Origin: Brasenia schreberi
Taxonomy: Eukaryota; Streptophyta; Magnoliopsida; Nymphaeales; Cabombaceae
Length of the DNA stretch: 64,000 bases
Assembly: GCA_036023115.1 (NCBI GenBank)
Contig: JAYKKT010000089.1
Location: forward strand, 8,895,501 to 8,959,500
Direction of reading: 5' to 3'
In this document: piece after piece, positions 35,536 through 48,853 of the stretch
Layout of the letters: every line of letters begins with the position of its first letter
Position numbering within the stretch: the stretch's first letter is position 1
The notes under the pieces: model-generated
Database searches by the model: none
What the model was told of the DNA's origin: nothing
What the model saw: the letters and a program-made list of their open reading frames with translations, nothing else
Translations under genes and position numbers: made by a program

Positions 35536-37431
35536 TGCTGGACTGATGTAGCTACCGGATAAGATAAGCAGCTCCTTGTTCGGCGCATGCGCCGAGCACA
35601 AAGCCAATGAGATGGGCCTGGTTCAGCTCATGGAGACTAGTGAGATGAGCTGCAAACAGGTCAGGCTCATCCCAGCTCTGCTCACATAGGCTCGCGTATT
35701 CGTGTAGTATGAATTATGTTTTGTATGTGTTACTGTTAGAGAAACTTGCTGCATATTAAATGAGCAAACAAGGCAAGTCATCACAAGGTACAACTTCATG
35801 AAAGGAGCCATGAAAAGGCTTATCTCAGCTTCGTTTCCTGGTTCGCCTTTCTACGTGCATGCACACACACTTGCATATGCATGAGTGCGTACTGGAAGGT
35901 AAACGTTCACGCATGTATATTGCGCGATCCGCGTCTGTCCTGAATCATCATTGCCATGCAATTCAATATTATGTTGGATGAATCTCAAACTTAGACGGCT
36001 TCCCAAAACAGATTTCTGATATTTGGTAGTTGATCTTTTTCAGAATGTGAAGCTTGAAAGTTCTCGTACTGGTTCGACCGTCTGCACCGGAAACTCGGAA
36101 ACTGATTGAAATCTCCGGCGATGCCAAAATCAGAAGACTTCTCATCACTCGATAGCAGGAGCGTCGAAGCAGTTTGGTGGATACTTGAAGTAGGTAGAGA
36201 ATTGTACATAATTGCGGGGAATAATCTGTAGCTTAATGAATTTCTCAAATAACGGTAGGAAAATGGACTGAGCTAATTATGTTTAGTGTCTTGTTAACCA
36301 AAGCATTTGCCTGGTCTTGTTAATTTACAAGACCGTCTTCTTGGTCTCAATTGTTGGATTCGACTCAGGTATGCCGGCATTTGGTGCGTTGACGATGTGC
36401 GTGCATGGGTACGTTCTTAAATCTCCAAATACAGTCGGAAATTTTCGAAACCAACCCGAAAAAACCATGTTCTGCCTGGGGTTTTGGCACTCCGAGTCGG
36501 CTCTGAAGGTGCGTGTGGACACACGTATGCACAAAATATATATATACAGAGAGATATATACACAGAGAGAGAGAGAGAGAGGTAGTGGATTTTGGTGATA
36601 TTTAATGTATTATGTGAATTAAATGATATCGATTTTTGTGTTAATATTGATAATGATTGAATTTATGTTTTTTTCTGTGATTGTATGGATGATATAACTT
36701 TTCATATTTATACATGTATACTTGTATATATAAAGAGGATGGGTTGTTGCATGTATCACACGGAGATTCACTTATCTATCCTCCTGTTTTCCATCTGGTT
36801 AAATATCTTTTTATTCATGTAATTGGTCAGTTATTTAGCTTGCATATATAAGTATTTTTTATTTTTTACTTTTAAATTTTAACAAATTTTTAGTATTTAA
36901 GTTTGTTAGTATATATCACATACGTATACGTACGTACACACATATATACACATACACACATACACACATATACACACATACCTATATATGATAAAATAAT
37001 GTGCTTGGAAGTTGGTGAAGTCAAATTTAAAGCATAATGAAAGGTTGATATTTGGAGAAGTTGAGAAAGGACAATAAGTAGCAATTTGAAAGCGGGCTCT
37101 TTCTTGAAATAGGTTTCCATAAATTTGCATGGGATCTGCAAGTTTTCTATCGGCCAAGTTACTACAACGTAGTTTGTATTTAACGCATTTTAGCTATTTT
37201 TTAACTCATTCAATAACTAAATAAGCACGGTTTACAAATTGGATTGTGAGTTTTTCTAATATGAAGATAAACTCAATTAGGCTTGTTAATCAGATATAGT
37301 GACAAAAATTGAACTCAAGAAGGAACTATTTTGATTTAACCATTTTCTTTACTCTCCTACCTAATTTAATCATAGATTTCATGAATTAATCTAGCAATGT
37401 ATCCCCATTTACATTATGGAATAGTAAGAGC
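35536..37431 (+). other. SRO 3' UTR and intergenic sequence
   Basis: The first ~700 bases are of mixed composition and probably include the 3' UTR. The rest is AT-rich with a GA tract (36548-36583) and CA/TA-rich stretch (36905-36985). No other gene recognised. Confidence 0.45.
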
Positions 37432-38811
37432 AACCTATCTAGGGGTGAGCAAAATTGGGGTTTAACTGAAAACCGGCAGTTCGGTTCGGGTTCGTTGAAT
37501 TCGGATTTTGATTCGGTTTAAGTTTTTATTCAATTTCGGTTTTCGATTTGGTTTTATGAGATTTAGAACTGAACTAACCAAAAAACTAAAAAACCAAATA
37601 CGCCCCCCTCTGTTTGATGCCCTAGTTCCCCTTCGCCTTTCTCTCTCTCTCAGGAAAGGGTTCTCGATTATTCCTTCTCCGTCGACATTATCACCTCTGA
37701 TTATTTCTGCGTTTCCGACTTCTTTATAATATTATTTCTTTCCGCACCATCTGCACAAGGTAATCTCTGGTAAGCTTTGCTTGGTTAATAACAATTAGAG
37801 ACCCTTCTAATTGTCTTTATATTAATACATTCACAAAAGAATAAATTTGGTTTTGTGTTCACACTTAAATGTTGGTTGAAAAATAATGTTGTTAGCCTAC
37901 ACATTTTATTGTTTCTGGCCTCTGCATTTGTTTTCTTTCCTTTTACAAGCTGCTACTTTTATGAAGTACCATATTGTCATGCACGAAGAGAGAGTATATG
38001 CGTATTCACGTGCCTATACTTTTTCTTATGCTAGGGTATTTTCCTATACTTTTATCAGTAAGAAATTCTAGATTCATCCAAACTCTAGTCATCTAATAAG
38101 CAAAATCGATCCATTTACAACTAACTTATGAACTGTTGTATTGCTGTTTTTTTATGAACAATGCCAATTCCATTAAGGAAACAACCAACTTCAACCACTG
38201 CTCCAGTTCTTTGCCTTCCACCTTCTCATTTTCTGTTTTCAGCAGAAATATTATAAGGCTAGATGCTAATTATTAGGATTCCATACTTGAATGACTTCCA
38301 CCAAATCCCCTCTCTCATACCACAAGAAAACCAAATTGTCAAACAAAGAGTATCAATATTTTCCATATACTAAAAACCATTGCATAAACAAAATATCCAT
38401 CTTTATAATGGAAGGCACTTTCTATGTAATAAGCATTGCATGAAATAGAAATATTGATCAACTATGAAATGGAAATTGTAATAATCTCATGAAAGTTATC
38501 AACTATGTAATTGTCCATGCCTAGTGATGTAATAATCCATGAAAACAAACAAAGAACAAAGAGAAGATTACGGAGGCTGATTACATAGACCGGAACCTTA
38601 ACATCTCAAACAATGTATAACATTTAAATAAAGAACAATGAACTCTTTGAATCTATTAATCTAAACAAATTTTGTGTAATAAGAATTGCATGTATTCTTG
38701 CTGAATTTGACAGAGATCTTTTCAAGTTAATCTACTTAGTCTTAATGGGTTTATGTAATTTGTTGATTCTATGGTTTTATATTTAAATGCTTGTATGTAT
38801 GCATGCATGCA

Positions 38812-38852
<41 letters not shown>

Positions 38853-38994
38853 TTTCATGTAATACTTATTTATATTATTTTTTGTTATATGAGATGTCTT
38901 AATTACAAGGTCTATCTCAAAAGCCAGGAGAATTAACACCAAAACAAGTGAATTCAAATACAATATGATCAAGTGATAATGCAACTTCTTCAAA

Positions 38995-41035
38995 GACACA
39001 ATGGAAACCCATGAAGTTAGGATCTAAAGTATGAGAGCATTTCACAAAGTTTACATATCAATCAGGAGATATAAAAGCAAAATGTAATTATTATAGTAGA
39101 TATTTTTGTTGTGATCCCAAGAAAAATGGTACTACTACACCAAAAAATCATATTAGTACTTGGAAGAATTTTTTTGAAAATATAGATAATAAAAAACAAT
39201 AATTGTCTTTGCAACCAATAGGAGAAAGTGAAAACTTAGGCAATTTATGTACATGAAAATTTAATCAAATGATGATTAGAAAGGCTATTGCATAAATAAT
39301 TATTATTAATGAATTGTTATCTAAGATCATTGAAGGTAAAGGGTTTAGAAAGATACTTGGTACTATTTGCCCTAAGTTTAAAATGTCATCTAAGTAGACC
39401 ATCTCACGTGGTTGCTATGGACTCTATGTTACTAAAAAAATAAAGTTGAAGAAATTTTTGAAAAAGAGTACTCAATGCATATGCATAACTAAAAATACAT
39501 GGACATCTTTGCAATGATTGAACTACATCTATATCATGGTATATTTTATTTATGATGAATGAAACTTGCAAAAAAATTGAATTTTTGTTTAATATCTAGT
39601 CATAAGGATGACTCTATTGGTAGGTTTTTTATTGATTGTGTACTTCAATGGGGTATTAAAAAGTATTTATTGTTACGGTTGACAATGCTAGTTCAAATGA
39701 TGTTGTTTTATATTTGGAAAAAATATAAGTTGGAGAGCCAAATTATAATTTTTTACACATAAGATTTATTGCACATATAATAAACTTGGTTGTGTGAGAT
39801 GGTCTAAAAGAGGTAAATAACTACATTGCTTGGTTAAGGAAAACGGTGAAATGTATTAGGCAATCTCCAGCAAAGATACAAAAATTATAAGTTAAAGAAC
39901 CAAATTGTAATTTTTTAAACATAAGATTTATTGCACATTTAATAAACTTAGTTATGCAAGATGGTCTAAAGGAGGTCGATAACTACATTGCTTGGATAAG
40001 GAAAGCGGTGAAATATATTAGGTAATCTCCAACAAAGATACAAAAGTTCAAAGAATGTGTTGAATAATGTAATATACAATATAAGAACCACTTATGCCTT
40101 CACTTTGTGACTAGATGGAATTTCATGTACAAAATGTTGAATATTATCGAAAAAATTGAAAGAGTATTTGAGTTATTTGATCCATAAGATTCATGCTTTA
40201 GGTGTGAGACTTAATCAAATGATGATAGTAATTGTTTTGGTTGTGTTGATTGGGACTCTATAAGAAAAATGAGTACCATATTACAATAATTTTATGATAT
40301 CACGGTACACATTAACCTATGTCATACTTAATACATTTTTTACAAAGATCAGTAATCTAGTTGGAACAATATTAAAGTAGATATGAAGGTGAAAATTTTA
40401 TTTTTATTGCAAATGTACTTGATCATCGAGAAAAATTTGAAGTGGAGTTTGATTTTTGTAAAAAATTTCGTACAAACAATAGAAAAGAATTATTTTAAAG
40501 AGTGAGAGAAGCTTTCTTTTACCTATACAATAAATATAGAGGAATGCTCTAACTTAAAAATGTTAGTGCCTCTCAATCAAGCAAAAACTTTATGAGTAAC
40601 CTTGTGGCAAGTCAGTTGGGTAATGTGGGAACAAAATGAAAGGCAAAAGGTTTTTCTAAAGAACAATGCCTTAAAAGCAAAATGGAGATAGGTGTAAGAG
40701 ACAAAATCAAAATTAATTAAATATTTATTTGGGTGAGAAAACACTACATGTTCATGACCATTTCAATATTTTAAGATGGTGAAAGATTAATTTATAGAGT
40801 TTTTCGTTCTTGCATGTATGACAACGAATATTTTGACGGTTCACATATCTATAGTAGCGCCTAAGTCAATATTTAGTATCGGCGAGAGTCCTTGACGCAT
40901 TTACGAGCTCTTTAATCCCTAAGGTAGCCAAATACTTGATTTATGCACAAGATTGGTTATGGGATGACATTTGTTTGAATACTAAGGAAGAATTGAATGA
41001 TATTGAATTTTTAAAAAAGTTAAGGCATACCTGCT
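38995..41035 (+). pseudogene. decayed hAT transposase (BED finger, RICESLEEPER-like)
   Basis: Translation in shifting frames gives, in order, a BED-type zinc finger (39000-39155: WKPMKLGSKVWEHFTK, then KAKCNYY, then TTTPKNHIST), where the second Cys has become Tyr. The RNase-H-like core follows (GFRKILGTICPKF at about 39350, TKNTWTSLQ at about 39495, then ISSHKDDSIGRFFIDCVLQW at 39597). The C-terminal dimerisation region is at about 40850-40975 (RVLDAFTSSLIPKV, then AQDWLW). Many stops and frameshifts and a 163-bp internal tandem duplication prevent expression. The family cuts and pastes hAT elements and has been domesticated elsewhere in plants, but this copy cannot be functional. Confidence 0.85.
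39724..40049. repeat. 163-bp tandem duplication inside the hAT transposase
   Basis: Two direct copies, beginning ATAAGTTGGAGAGCC at 39724 and ATAAGTTAAAGAACC at 39887, each include AAGATTTATTGCACAT and ACTACATTGCTTGG. The period (163) is not a multiple of three and by itself breaks the reading frame. The copies have diverged by roughly a tenth of positions by eye, so the event is old relative to other duplications in the window. Confidence 0.85.
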
Positions 41036-42573
41036 AGTTTAATTGAATTTACCTTTTATTATTATGTGGTTCATATAATTGAAATATTTCTTATGACAAT
41101 TCAGGTTTTCAAATGGTTGGACTACGAGAAAATGTGGTAGCATTAAATAGTAATACAGATTCATTAAGTAATTGCATTTCATTATATCAATTATTTATTT
41201 CATTGATTTCATTTACCTCTTCATGTAGGTCAAATGGAGTTGGATGAAGAATGCATGTGATAGCTTTGACCTACGAGATGGTTAGCATTCTTAAATAGGT
41301 ATTTAAATCAATATGGTCACTAAATAAAATGAATATTTGTTTATTCCTATTCTTAAATATTTGAATCAATATTACTAACGATAATATGTTATCTGTGTTA
41401 TCTCTAAAGTTATCTTATATATTTTATGTGTTATAGTTGTAATGCAATGCTAACAGGAGCAAGATGGAGTTGTTGCACAAGTTCTCTCAAGCTTTATATA
41501 TTTTATGTGTTTCAGTTGCTAAAGTTTTTTTTATTGGCTAAAAGGAGTAAGATGGGGGATATTTCATTTTTTTGTACAAGATAAACATTTTATTCTTTGT
41601 ATCTAGGAAATGCCATGTTATGATTCCCTTGGGCTGTAGTTTCCTTAAACTCACTTATTAGTAAGGAACTTTACTAGTTTAATTTCTATTATTATGGTGT
41701 TATATTTCCAAGTGCATAATGAGACTATGTAATATAACTCCATTTTATGATTATGTATAGATACATGATTAACTGCTTATTTAATGTATACTTTATTGTT
41801 TCTCAAGCTTCCAACTTAATTGCTCGAGTATACATGAAAATACATGCAATGATAAGGTATAATGCCCATAATAGAACTGTGGGATGTTTCTCCTCTATCC
41901 TAATTAAGTTTCTATAGAAATTTTTCTTTGATTATGCGTATAATTATCCATGAACCTTGTTCTTTACTGTTGTCCTTTTGCTAATTGCATCGATGTTGTT
42001 GTTGTTGATCATTAATATTTTTATTGCTCTGGTTAAGTTTATTATGTGTTTATTTGTATGAAATTTTGGGATTAGATATATCGTTCCTATATATATGTAA
42101 CCCATGCTTTGTTGAGGATAATTGCCCTTTTGTTCTTAAGGTGTATCACAATCAAGTTTCTCTTCTATTAGTGATAATATTTGTCGTTTATTTGTCTTGT
42201 GTTTAATTTCATCATTACTATTTGTTTGATTTTATCTTATATAGGTAATTGCCTGAATAATTTTGGAACTTAATTCAATTAGCAGTTACATGTGTTTATT
42301 TTGTTGTTCACATTCTGATCATATACACAAGTTACGATCCTTTTCTTTGATGCATTCTTTTATTGCTTTAGCTTCTTATCATCTATTTTAGACCTATGCA
42401 CTAAATCAAATGTTTTAATATGTGTTTTCACTTTCTCTTTGTCTAATGTGAATTTTAATTAGATTAAACCAAATTAATTCAGTTTGGTTACCTATACTAT
42501 TCGGTTCGGGTTCAGTTAAAAATAATCTGGGTTTCGGCTACCGAACTGACTGATGCATACCTCTAAACCTATC

Positions 42574-42680
42574 CAATGATTTTATAGGTTTCCAATGATT
42601 TTTTATATTTCTTGATTGTCCTTGATAAATTGCGGATACTAATTTGTTATTAACCAATCCGATTGAAGCTATAGCCTTAT

Positions 42681-42719
<39 letters not shown>

Positions 42720-44700
42720 CATTGGATGTGTGTGTGGAGAGAGAAAGAGAGGATGTAGTCCATACTTAATTGTAGCAATGTCTTGTTTTACATGGTTTTT
42801 TCAACTACCGGCCACCACCTATAATTACCTTCTACTACTCCATTCCTCAAAATTACCGTCCACTAGTTAAAACCATCACCATCAAAACCACCTAAAAATT
42901 TATATATAAGTGGTTTTATGATTTTATTTAGGGAACCAATAGTTCCAGTTCTGACAAAATTGTTGGATAAGCCAGAACGGTAATGTTGTGGTGGTTTTGG
43001 TTTGGCAAGTCTCAGTTAGTTATGGGTCCAGTTCGGTTCCAGTTCAAACCACAGGGCTGTTTACAAGTCGGCAATGTCTAGGTACTAATACACATACAAC
43101 AAGCGATTGATAAAGGAGTAACAACAGAGTTTGATGGGTTACTGGTCACCTCTTACTTGACCAGCTTAAACGTTGACTGATTGGATTTTGGTTAGCAGAA
43201 GGATTGAAAGGGCCCGAACCCAAGTATCTATCCGGTATAGGCCACATACAAATGTTTTAAAATGATATGAAGTTAAGAAAAAGGTATTTGCCCATGAGTG
43301 AAACCGTGACCTATTGTAATACTTAGTTCTTCCAATTCTCTATGAACCATTCATCACACCCTAGGAATTTTTCTAGATCAACGGTTAATATATTATACAT
43401 AAATCCGTATACATAAAAAGAAAAGGAAATGAAATTTGTAAGCATCATACTGGGTGAATTCAATGACATGAATCTAGATACATTCCCTATAAAAATAGAC
43501 AAATGATCTATTTTTTTTAGGTTTAATCTCTCAAATGAGTTGAGTCATGTTTAGATGCAGCGTTTAACCCATAGTGGTTTGGATATATATATGGACCTCA
43601 ACCAACTGAAAATCGGTCAGGTCGGATGAATATCCAGTCAATTTGTTATGTTTGGTTAGACATTGCCGATTTCTAACCGGCTTGGCAGTTCCAACTGGAA
43701 CCGAACTGGGCCAGGAACCAGCTGAATGCAGAACCGGTGAAACCGGAAACAGAACGGGGGATCAACCCGTTTGGTTTCAGATTCATCTCTTATAAAACTG
43801 GAACCATACATGTCTATTTTGGCTACCGAGGTTCCGTGGATTGGTCCTACCTAGCATGGAAAAAGACTTGGTTTTGGATTTGGGTCCATTACTTGAAGTA
43901 AAGGGCATAATATGAGTCGACCTTCTTGTGGTCCTGTTCAAAGCTAGCTGTATGAATATTCATCACCTTCATCCCTTTTGTGGTGAACTGAGTCGGATCT
44001 ACGTGCAGTCTAAGCTTTAAGTGTACCTCTTAACTAGGTGAATCATCCTGAGTTGGACTCCAAATTGAATGCAAAATTCAGATACGAGTACGAAACTATC
44101 TGGAATGATTTAAATCTCCAAATCTACTGGCAGCAATTTTCGGGCTGCCACGTGAAATCAACCCGTAAAAAGCCATGTTCTCATTGGGGGTTAGAAATCC
44201 AGGTCATGTTTGGACACACACACATATTACAATAAACATAAATCTATATATAATATTTTATTTATGTTTAATATGAGACACACATATATGTATGTATATA
44301 CATTGATTTTATGGACACAAACATATACACATATTTCTTTATTTATTCTTTGCCCTGTGGGCCGGTCAGGTCCCTGGGCCAGGCCCATTTTAACGTGTCT
44401 AATAGCTATTGCCAGGACTCAAGGACTCCTCGAATATAATTACTCAAAAGAAAAGAAAAATATTGAAAAAAGTATAGATGCCATTTCGGTTACTGAATTG
44501 CATTGGTTGGGTCAAGGTTCGGATCATATTCAGATCCAGATATAAACCATAGACATACATTAATTCCTATGTACCTCCTGCTCTCGCCATTATTAACAAT
44601 CGCACTAAAAAGAAGGAAATTAATGGCCACATCTTGCAAGCAGCAGCCATAAAGAGCTGTCCATGGGGCCACACTGAGGTGGATCCAGTCCGCACCAGGT
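42574..44700. other. intergenic, GGTTCC-type repeats
   Basis: AT tract at 42686-42716; GGTTCCAGTTC/CCGGAACC-rich segments at about 42940-43060 and 43600-43830, akin to those at 28850-29945. No coding homology. A short ATAT/TATG tract occurs near 44280-44340. Confidence 0.45.
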
Positions 44701-46182
44701 CACTATGTTGGATGGGCCAGGTCCATCCCTAGATCTGATCCAATCCATGGAATTCCTGGAACCCTGCCTCAACCCGGTTGGATCCGTCATTCGTCATGAT
44801 GTCAAAAGGCACCTGAAGGCTCAAATGAACAAGCCTTCTGCGAATCCCTCAAAAAACCCACGGATTCCTGGTAATGTGGGAGACCCTGAGATCCACATTG
44901 TCGGGATGGATCTGGATCCGAAAGGACCCTTACAGGAAACCAACCCAAAATGAACCTTTTGTACTTTTCCAAGGAAATCCAAAAAAGAACTTGGGAAATT
45001 TCTTAAGAATAAAATTACCGCCGCCGGCCTATGATGTATGGGTCCGGATTATTTGGATTTTTTGAACAGTCACATCCCACTAGATCTTCATCATTGCCCA
45101 AATAATTGGCGTGGTACAACCTTGATACGGTTTCGGGTTGGACCACTAGAGACTATGAAGAATCGCTACGGTTGAGCACGAAAACTGTCCGTGCCTAAAT
45201 TCAAAATAGGCCCAAGTCTCGGGCTCAACCCGACCCGTGCTTGTCAATGCATCGGACCTCCGTTGAATTGGTACGGTTGATGGTACTAGACTGGTATATG
45301 GGTCCTGGTCTTACAAGAAAAATGCCAAAATTGAAATGTTTTCATATTGAAATTTGCGACTTAATCGGCACCCGAGGTACGAGTCCATCTTAGGCATGTG
45401 TACTTCATAAACCCAGGGATCCAAATAGATCGGATTCTATATAACATTATTGAATCCGACTGATCTGATCCAGAGACAAGTGGATTGGAGTTGGATTAGA
45501 CAAAAAGAGTGGAAACTTATTCACAATTTATGCTCTGATGTGTTAGATATACATCTCAATATGGTTTGGCTTGCCATGGATGCATAAGCAGCGTACCTAA
45601 GCTAACTAGGTCCATTGACATGTCTACAAGAAGCATACAAAGCTTCGACGGTTGGATAAGAACTGGTACGGGTCCAGGTCAGTGTAGATCCAGATCACAT
45701 TTTGGATCCTAAAACTAGACCTGGCTAGGTCTATCACGACAAATTCTACACTCAGATCCTATAATAAATCCAAACTTTTTAGAGTTTTCAAACTGAATTT
45801 TCACGGATAATTACCTGAGTTTTTGGTTGGTATATGTAACAGTTCTTGGTGGATCCAACACGGATAACTGAGGGATCTGATAGTGGAAAGCCTATATATT
45901 AGTCGGCCTTCTGGGCTGTTGAAATTTGGAAAATATCTTACAGTCTATAGCCCATAGTGGGATCCGTGGGCTATAATACACAGTTTGCCCCGCCTGAAAC
46001 CGTTCAAGGGGCTATTGGCCACAACCCAAAAGAGTTTCCAGATCCGCCACTGCTTGTGGGTTACATACTCTATACTCTATGATCGAAGTTCAAGTAGGAC
46101 TTCATACCTAAAGGTTGATGTCACTGGGACACGAACTTGTCTTTGTATCCGTGTGATAACATAAGACACAACGCGAAACCAG
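44701..46182. other. intergenic, GGATCC/GATCCGG-rich repeats
   Basis: Dense in GGATC/GATCC words (44690-45070, 45420-45500, 45660-45880), a composition suggesting non-autonomous repeats. Near 46037 GTTTCCAGATCCGCCACTG looks like one end of a hAT MITE, without a matching partner found. An open frame at 44705-44953 has no domain. Confidence 0.4.
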
Positions 46183-46345
46183 CAGCAGATCCACATTGTG
46201 GTTGGTGGGGCGAGAAGCCACACAAGATTTCGGGAAATTGTATTTTTGTATTAGAATTTCAAAAAACTTTTGAGCTTTTTTAAAGACTCCATCCCTCAAA
46301 CCTGAAAGTTCATCCCGCTCGAAACAAATTTCCGGATCCGCCATG
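46183..46345. mobile_element. small hAT-type MITE-like element
   Basis: The left end CAGCAGCAGATCC and inverted right end CCATGGCGGATCC are similar and resemble the CAGTGGCGGATCC termini of plant hAT MITEs. It spans about 163 bp and is non-coding. No clear target duplication, so this is tentative. Confidence 0.35.
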
Positions 46346-47189
46346 GTGAAAAGCAGAATGAACACAACCTAAACCGTCTGTTTCTTTTCACATTCTTTTC
46401 GATACAACGAGGAGGCAGAAGCGTGACCCTTGGTATTGAGCTCCCGATCTTCAACTTGTGAGTCTAAACCGTAGCCAGACGAGCTATCGCTTCTTGTGCA
46501 AAGGTAACCGCACCCATTGTAACTCAACAAACAGGTCTGTTTTCGTGTTGACATACATGTGGAATGGCACGATACCTAATATGGTTATGAACTTGCTGAC
46601 AATATAACAGTCAATATGAAAACCCCACATGGAAAAGCCTGAAGCTGTGTATGAGCCTTCCCAAAAATAACACGAAAGTTCGTTGACACGACTTTGCGAC
46701 ACAGGTACGACCGTAATCACAAACATTGCTACCCCTGCCTTTGTGTCGTGTCCCACCAGCATGTTAATTTTACTTGTAAAAGTGCACAAATTCGTCCCCC
46801 CCCCCAGGCGTGTCGCTGTGACGAAAACCATAAGCCTGATGGATGAATTGGATTTAGACTCTGGGCCCTGTCTCGCAGACAGGTCAGTTCATATCAGTTC
46901 GGGTCGGAGTTAATGACGGGACCCAGACGCACCCCTTGGCGTTTTCCGAGTTCCCTTCTCACACACTCGGGAAGCACGTCATATTGCGTGTTACGTCGTT
47001 GAATCTCATCCGAACATATTGATTGCGGGTTTGCGATCAGTACGAGTGGGACCCACTGAAGTCTCCATTGACCGCGTACTGTAGAGATTTGCGTCATAGA
47101 ATCCATATCATATGAGACTGTCATATTGCATATTACCGGTTATGCTCTCTCTACACATGGTCTCCTCTGCACCTCCCTTCATCTGTGTC
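46346..47189. other. intergenic and probable kinase promoter
   Basis: No protein domain recognised on either strand, although longer open frames occur on the minus strand (46369-46831). A C10 homopolymer lies near 46797-46806. The last ~200 bases are the likely promoter of the kinase gene. Confidence 0.4.
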
Positions 47190-48822
47190 TAAGCAGGGCT
47201 CAGAAATCCACAGGCGAAGACAAAAAGATTGCGGGCCCCACTTTCCTCTCTCTCTCTCTCTCTCTCTCTGTCTGACGATTTCGATTTTGAGGAAGATTTC
47301 ATCGTTGATTTGTACAGCAAACGAAGAAGATAAGTAGTTCACTTTGCTTTCCCTGTGTCGTCTTCATCCGGATAACGATCGGCGGGGAGAAGATCGAAAG
47401 CGAAAAGATAGGGTTTCATTTCGCACTCCGTTGCGTTTTTAGTCATACGGTTGGTTCCTACTGGTTCTTTATCTAATTGATGCCTTCATTTTTTCGGGTA
47501 AGCAAACCACGAATGATCTTCTCGAAGGGATCATCATCTAGTCTTTGTTTATATGGATATGGCTGATTGGTAGTTCTCCAATGAGCCTATCATCACATTT
47601 CAGAGATATTGAATTTCTTACGCTTTAGAGTTCAGTCTGGGGTTTCTGTCTCGTTTCCCTTATTTCATAAGGGACTGTGTTTATAAATTGAAATCCTGAT
47701 GCTTTATCATTTCTGACTCCGAATTTGAGTCCCTGCTTTGTGCTTGTGTGGGTTCCTATGCCAAGGTAGACACGCCTATACTAGTTTCGTGTTAGGCTTA
47801 TCGCGCTGTTGTCATTGATGACTTGTATCTGATAGGCTGTAGTAGAAATGCAGTTGTTTGATAGCTACTGGATCGATTTTTAGGTTTGTAATTTTAGGAC
47901 CATGACTATGTGAAAATTGAATAGGTGTTAGGTACAAGTCCAGAAGCAATAGATAGTTCGGCTTCTCCTTGCACCATACTTGTCTTCTCTATCTCCCTTG
48001 TTAGCGCTATTCGAGTCAATAAAATTGCTGCTTGCTGACATTCTGAGAATCGTCCTAACACAGACTGCTAAAAGAGTGCTTGCTTGCTGTTTACAGTTTC
48101 CTAGTGGACTGGCCTTTGAATGTAAGGGTACACGGTTCAGTTACAAAGTTTGAGCTGGTGAAGGTTTCATGGGGCTGTTCTAATTTACATATATTTTTGA
48201 ATTGTTTGTAAGTAGGACATCATTATCTCTAATTATTTCCGTATTAGCAAACCTCTTTCTGAAAACATTTGCATCACGCTCCACTGAAAGCAATTTATTG
48301 TTTCTTTTCCTTGGGTAAAAACTCAAATTTGAGCGGATGCTAAAGTAGGTTAGATAACCAATTATAAAATATAGAGCATCTTTAGAGCATGACTTGTAAT
48401 TGTTTCGGGCAAATGAAGTTTGTTATTGTTATATCCTTATTGATTGTCCTTCTAACTCTGGTGGGAGAAATTCAAAATGAAAGGAATACATTGTGGAACA
48501 AGCTGAATATTATGTTGGCCCATCATTGGAAGAGAAGCGAGTCTTGTATGGAAGTAACCCCTTAGAGTGTTGTGATGGTTCTGCGTACTCACTCGCAATG
48601 CCTTTGATGATTTCTAGTGATGCTGTTAATCTTTTCCTTGTGTGTTTTTTTGGCTAAAGAGGGGGAAAACTTGTCTTTTTCAGTGAGACATGGGATGCGT
48701 GTGATACCATGTGAGCATTTAGGAACCGCCCCCCATGTTATGTGGGTGTGGATGTTGTGGGTGTGTGGATATGAGCACATATCACAACTTAAAAAATAAA
48801 GGTACAAAATTGAGTTATTGCT

Positions 48823-48853
<31 letters not shown>

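Larger units (their letters stand above)
37440..42565 (+). mobile_element. hAT transposon, 5.1 kb, complete ends, dead
   Basis: The ends are TAGGGGTGAGCA and, inverted, TAGAGGTATGCA (9 of 12 identical). They are flanked by a perfect 8-bp target duplication AACCTATC at 37432-37439 and 42566-42573. Both ends carry GGTTCGGGTTC-type subterminal repeats. The interior encodes a decayed plus-strand transposase at 38995-41035 (separate entry). Size, terminal sequence, 8-bp duplication and protein type all fit an autonomous plant hAT element of the RICESLEEPER/ZBED kind that has since been inactivated. The segment 37600-37760 (CCCCTTCGCC, CT tract) looks like its own leader. Confidence 0.88.

Noticed and set aside
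46484..46831. 115-residue open frame on the minus strand
   Set aside because: No recognisable domain, contains a poly-C derived Gly run, and neighbouring sequence is repeat-like. Left as intergenic.
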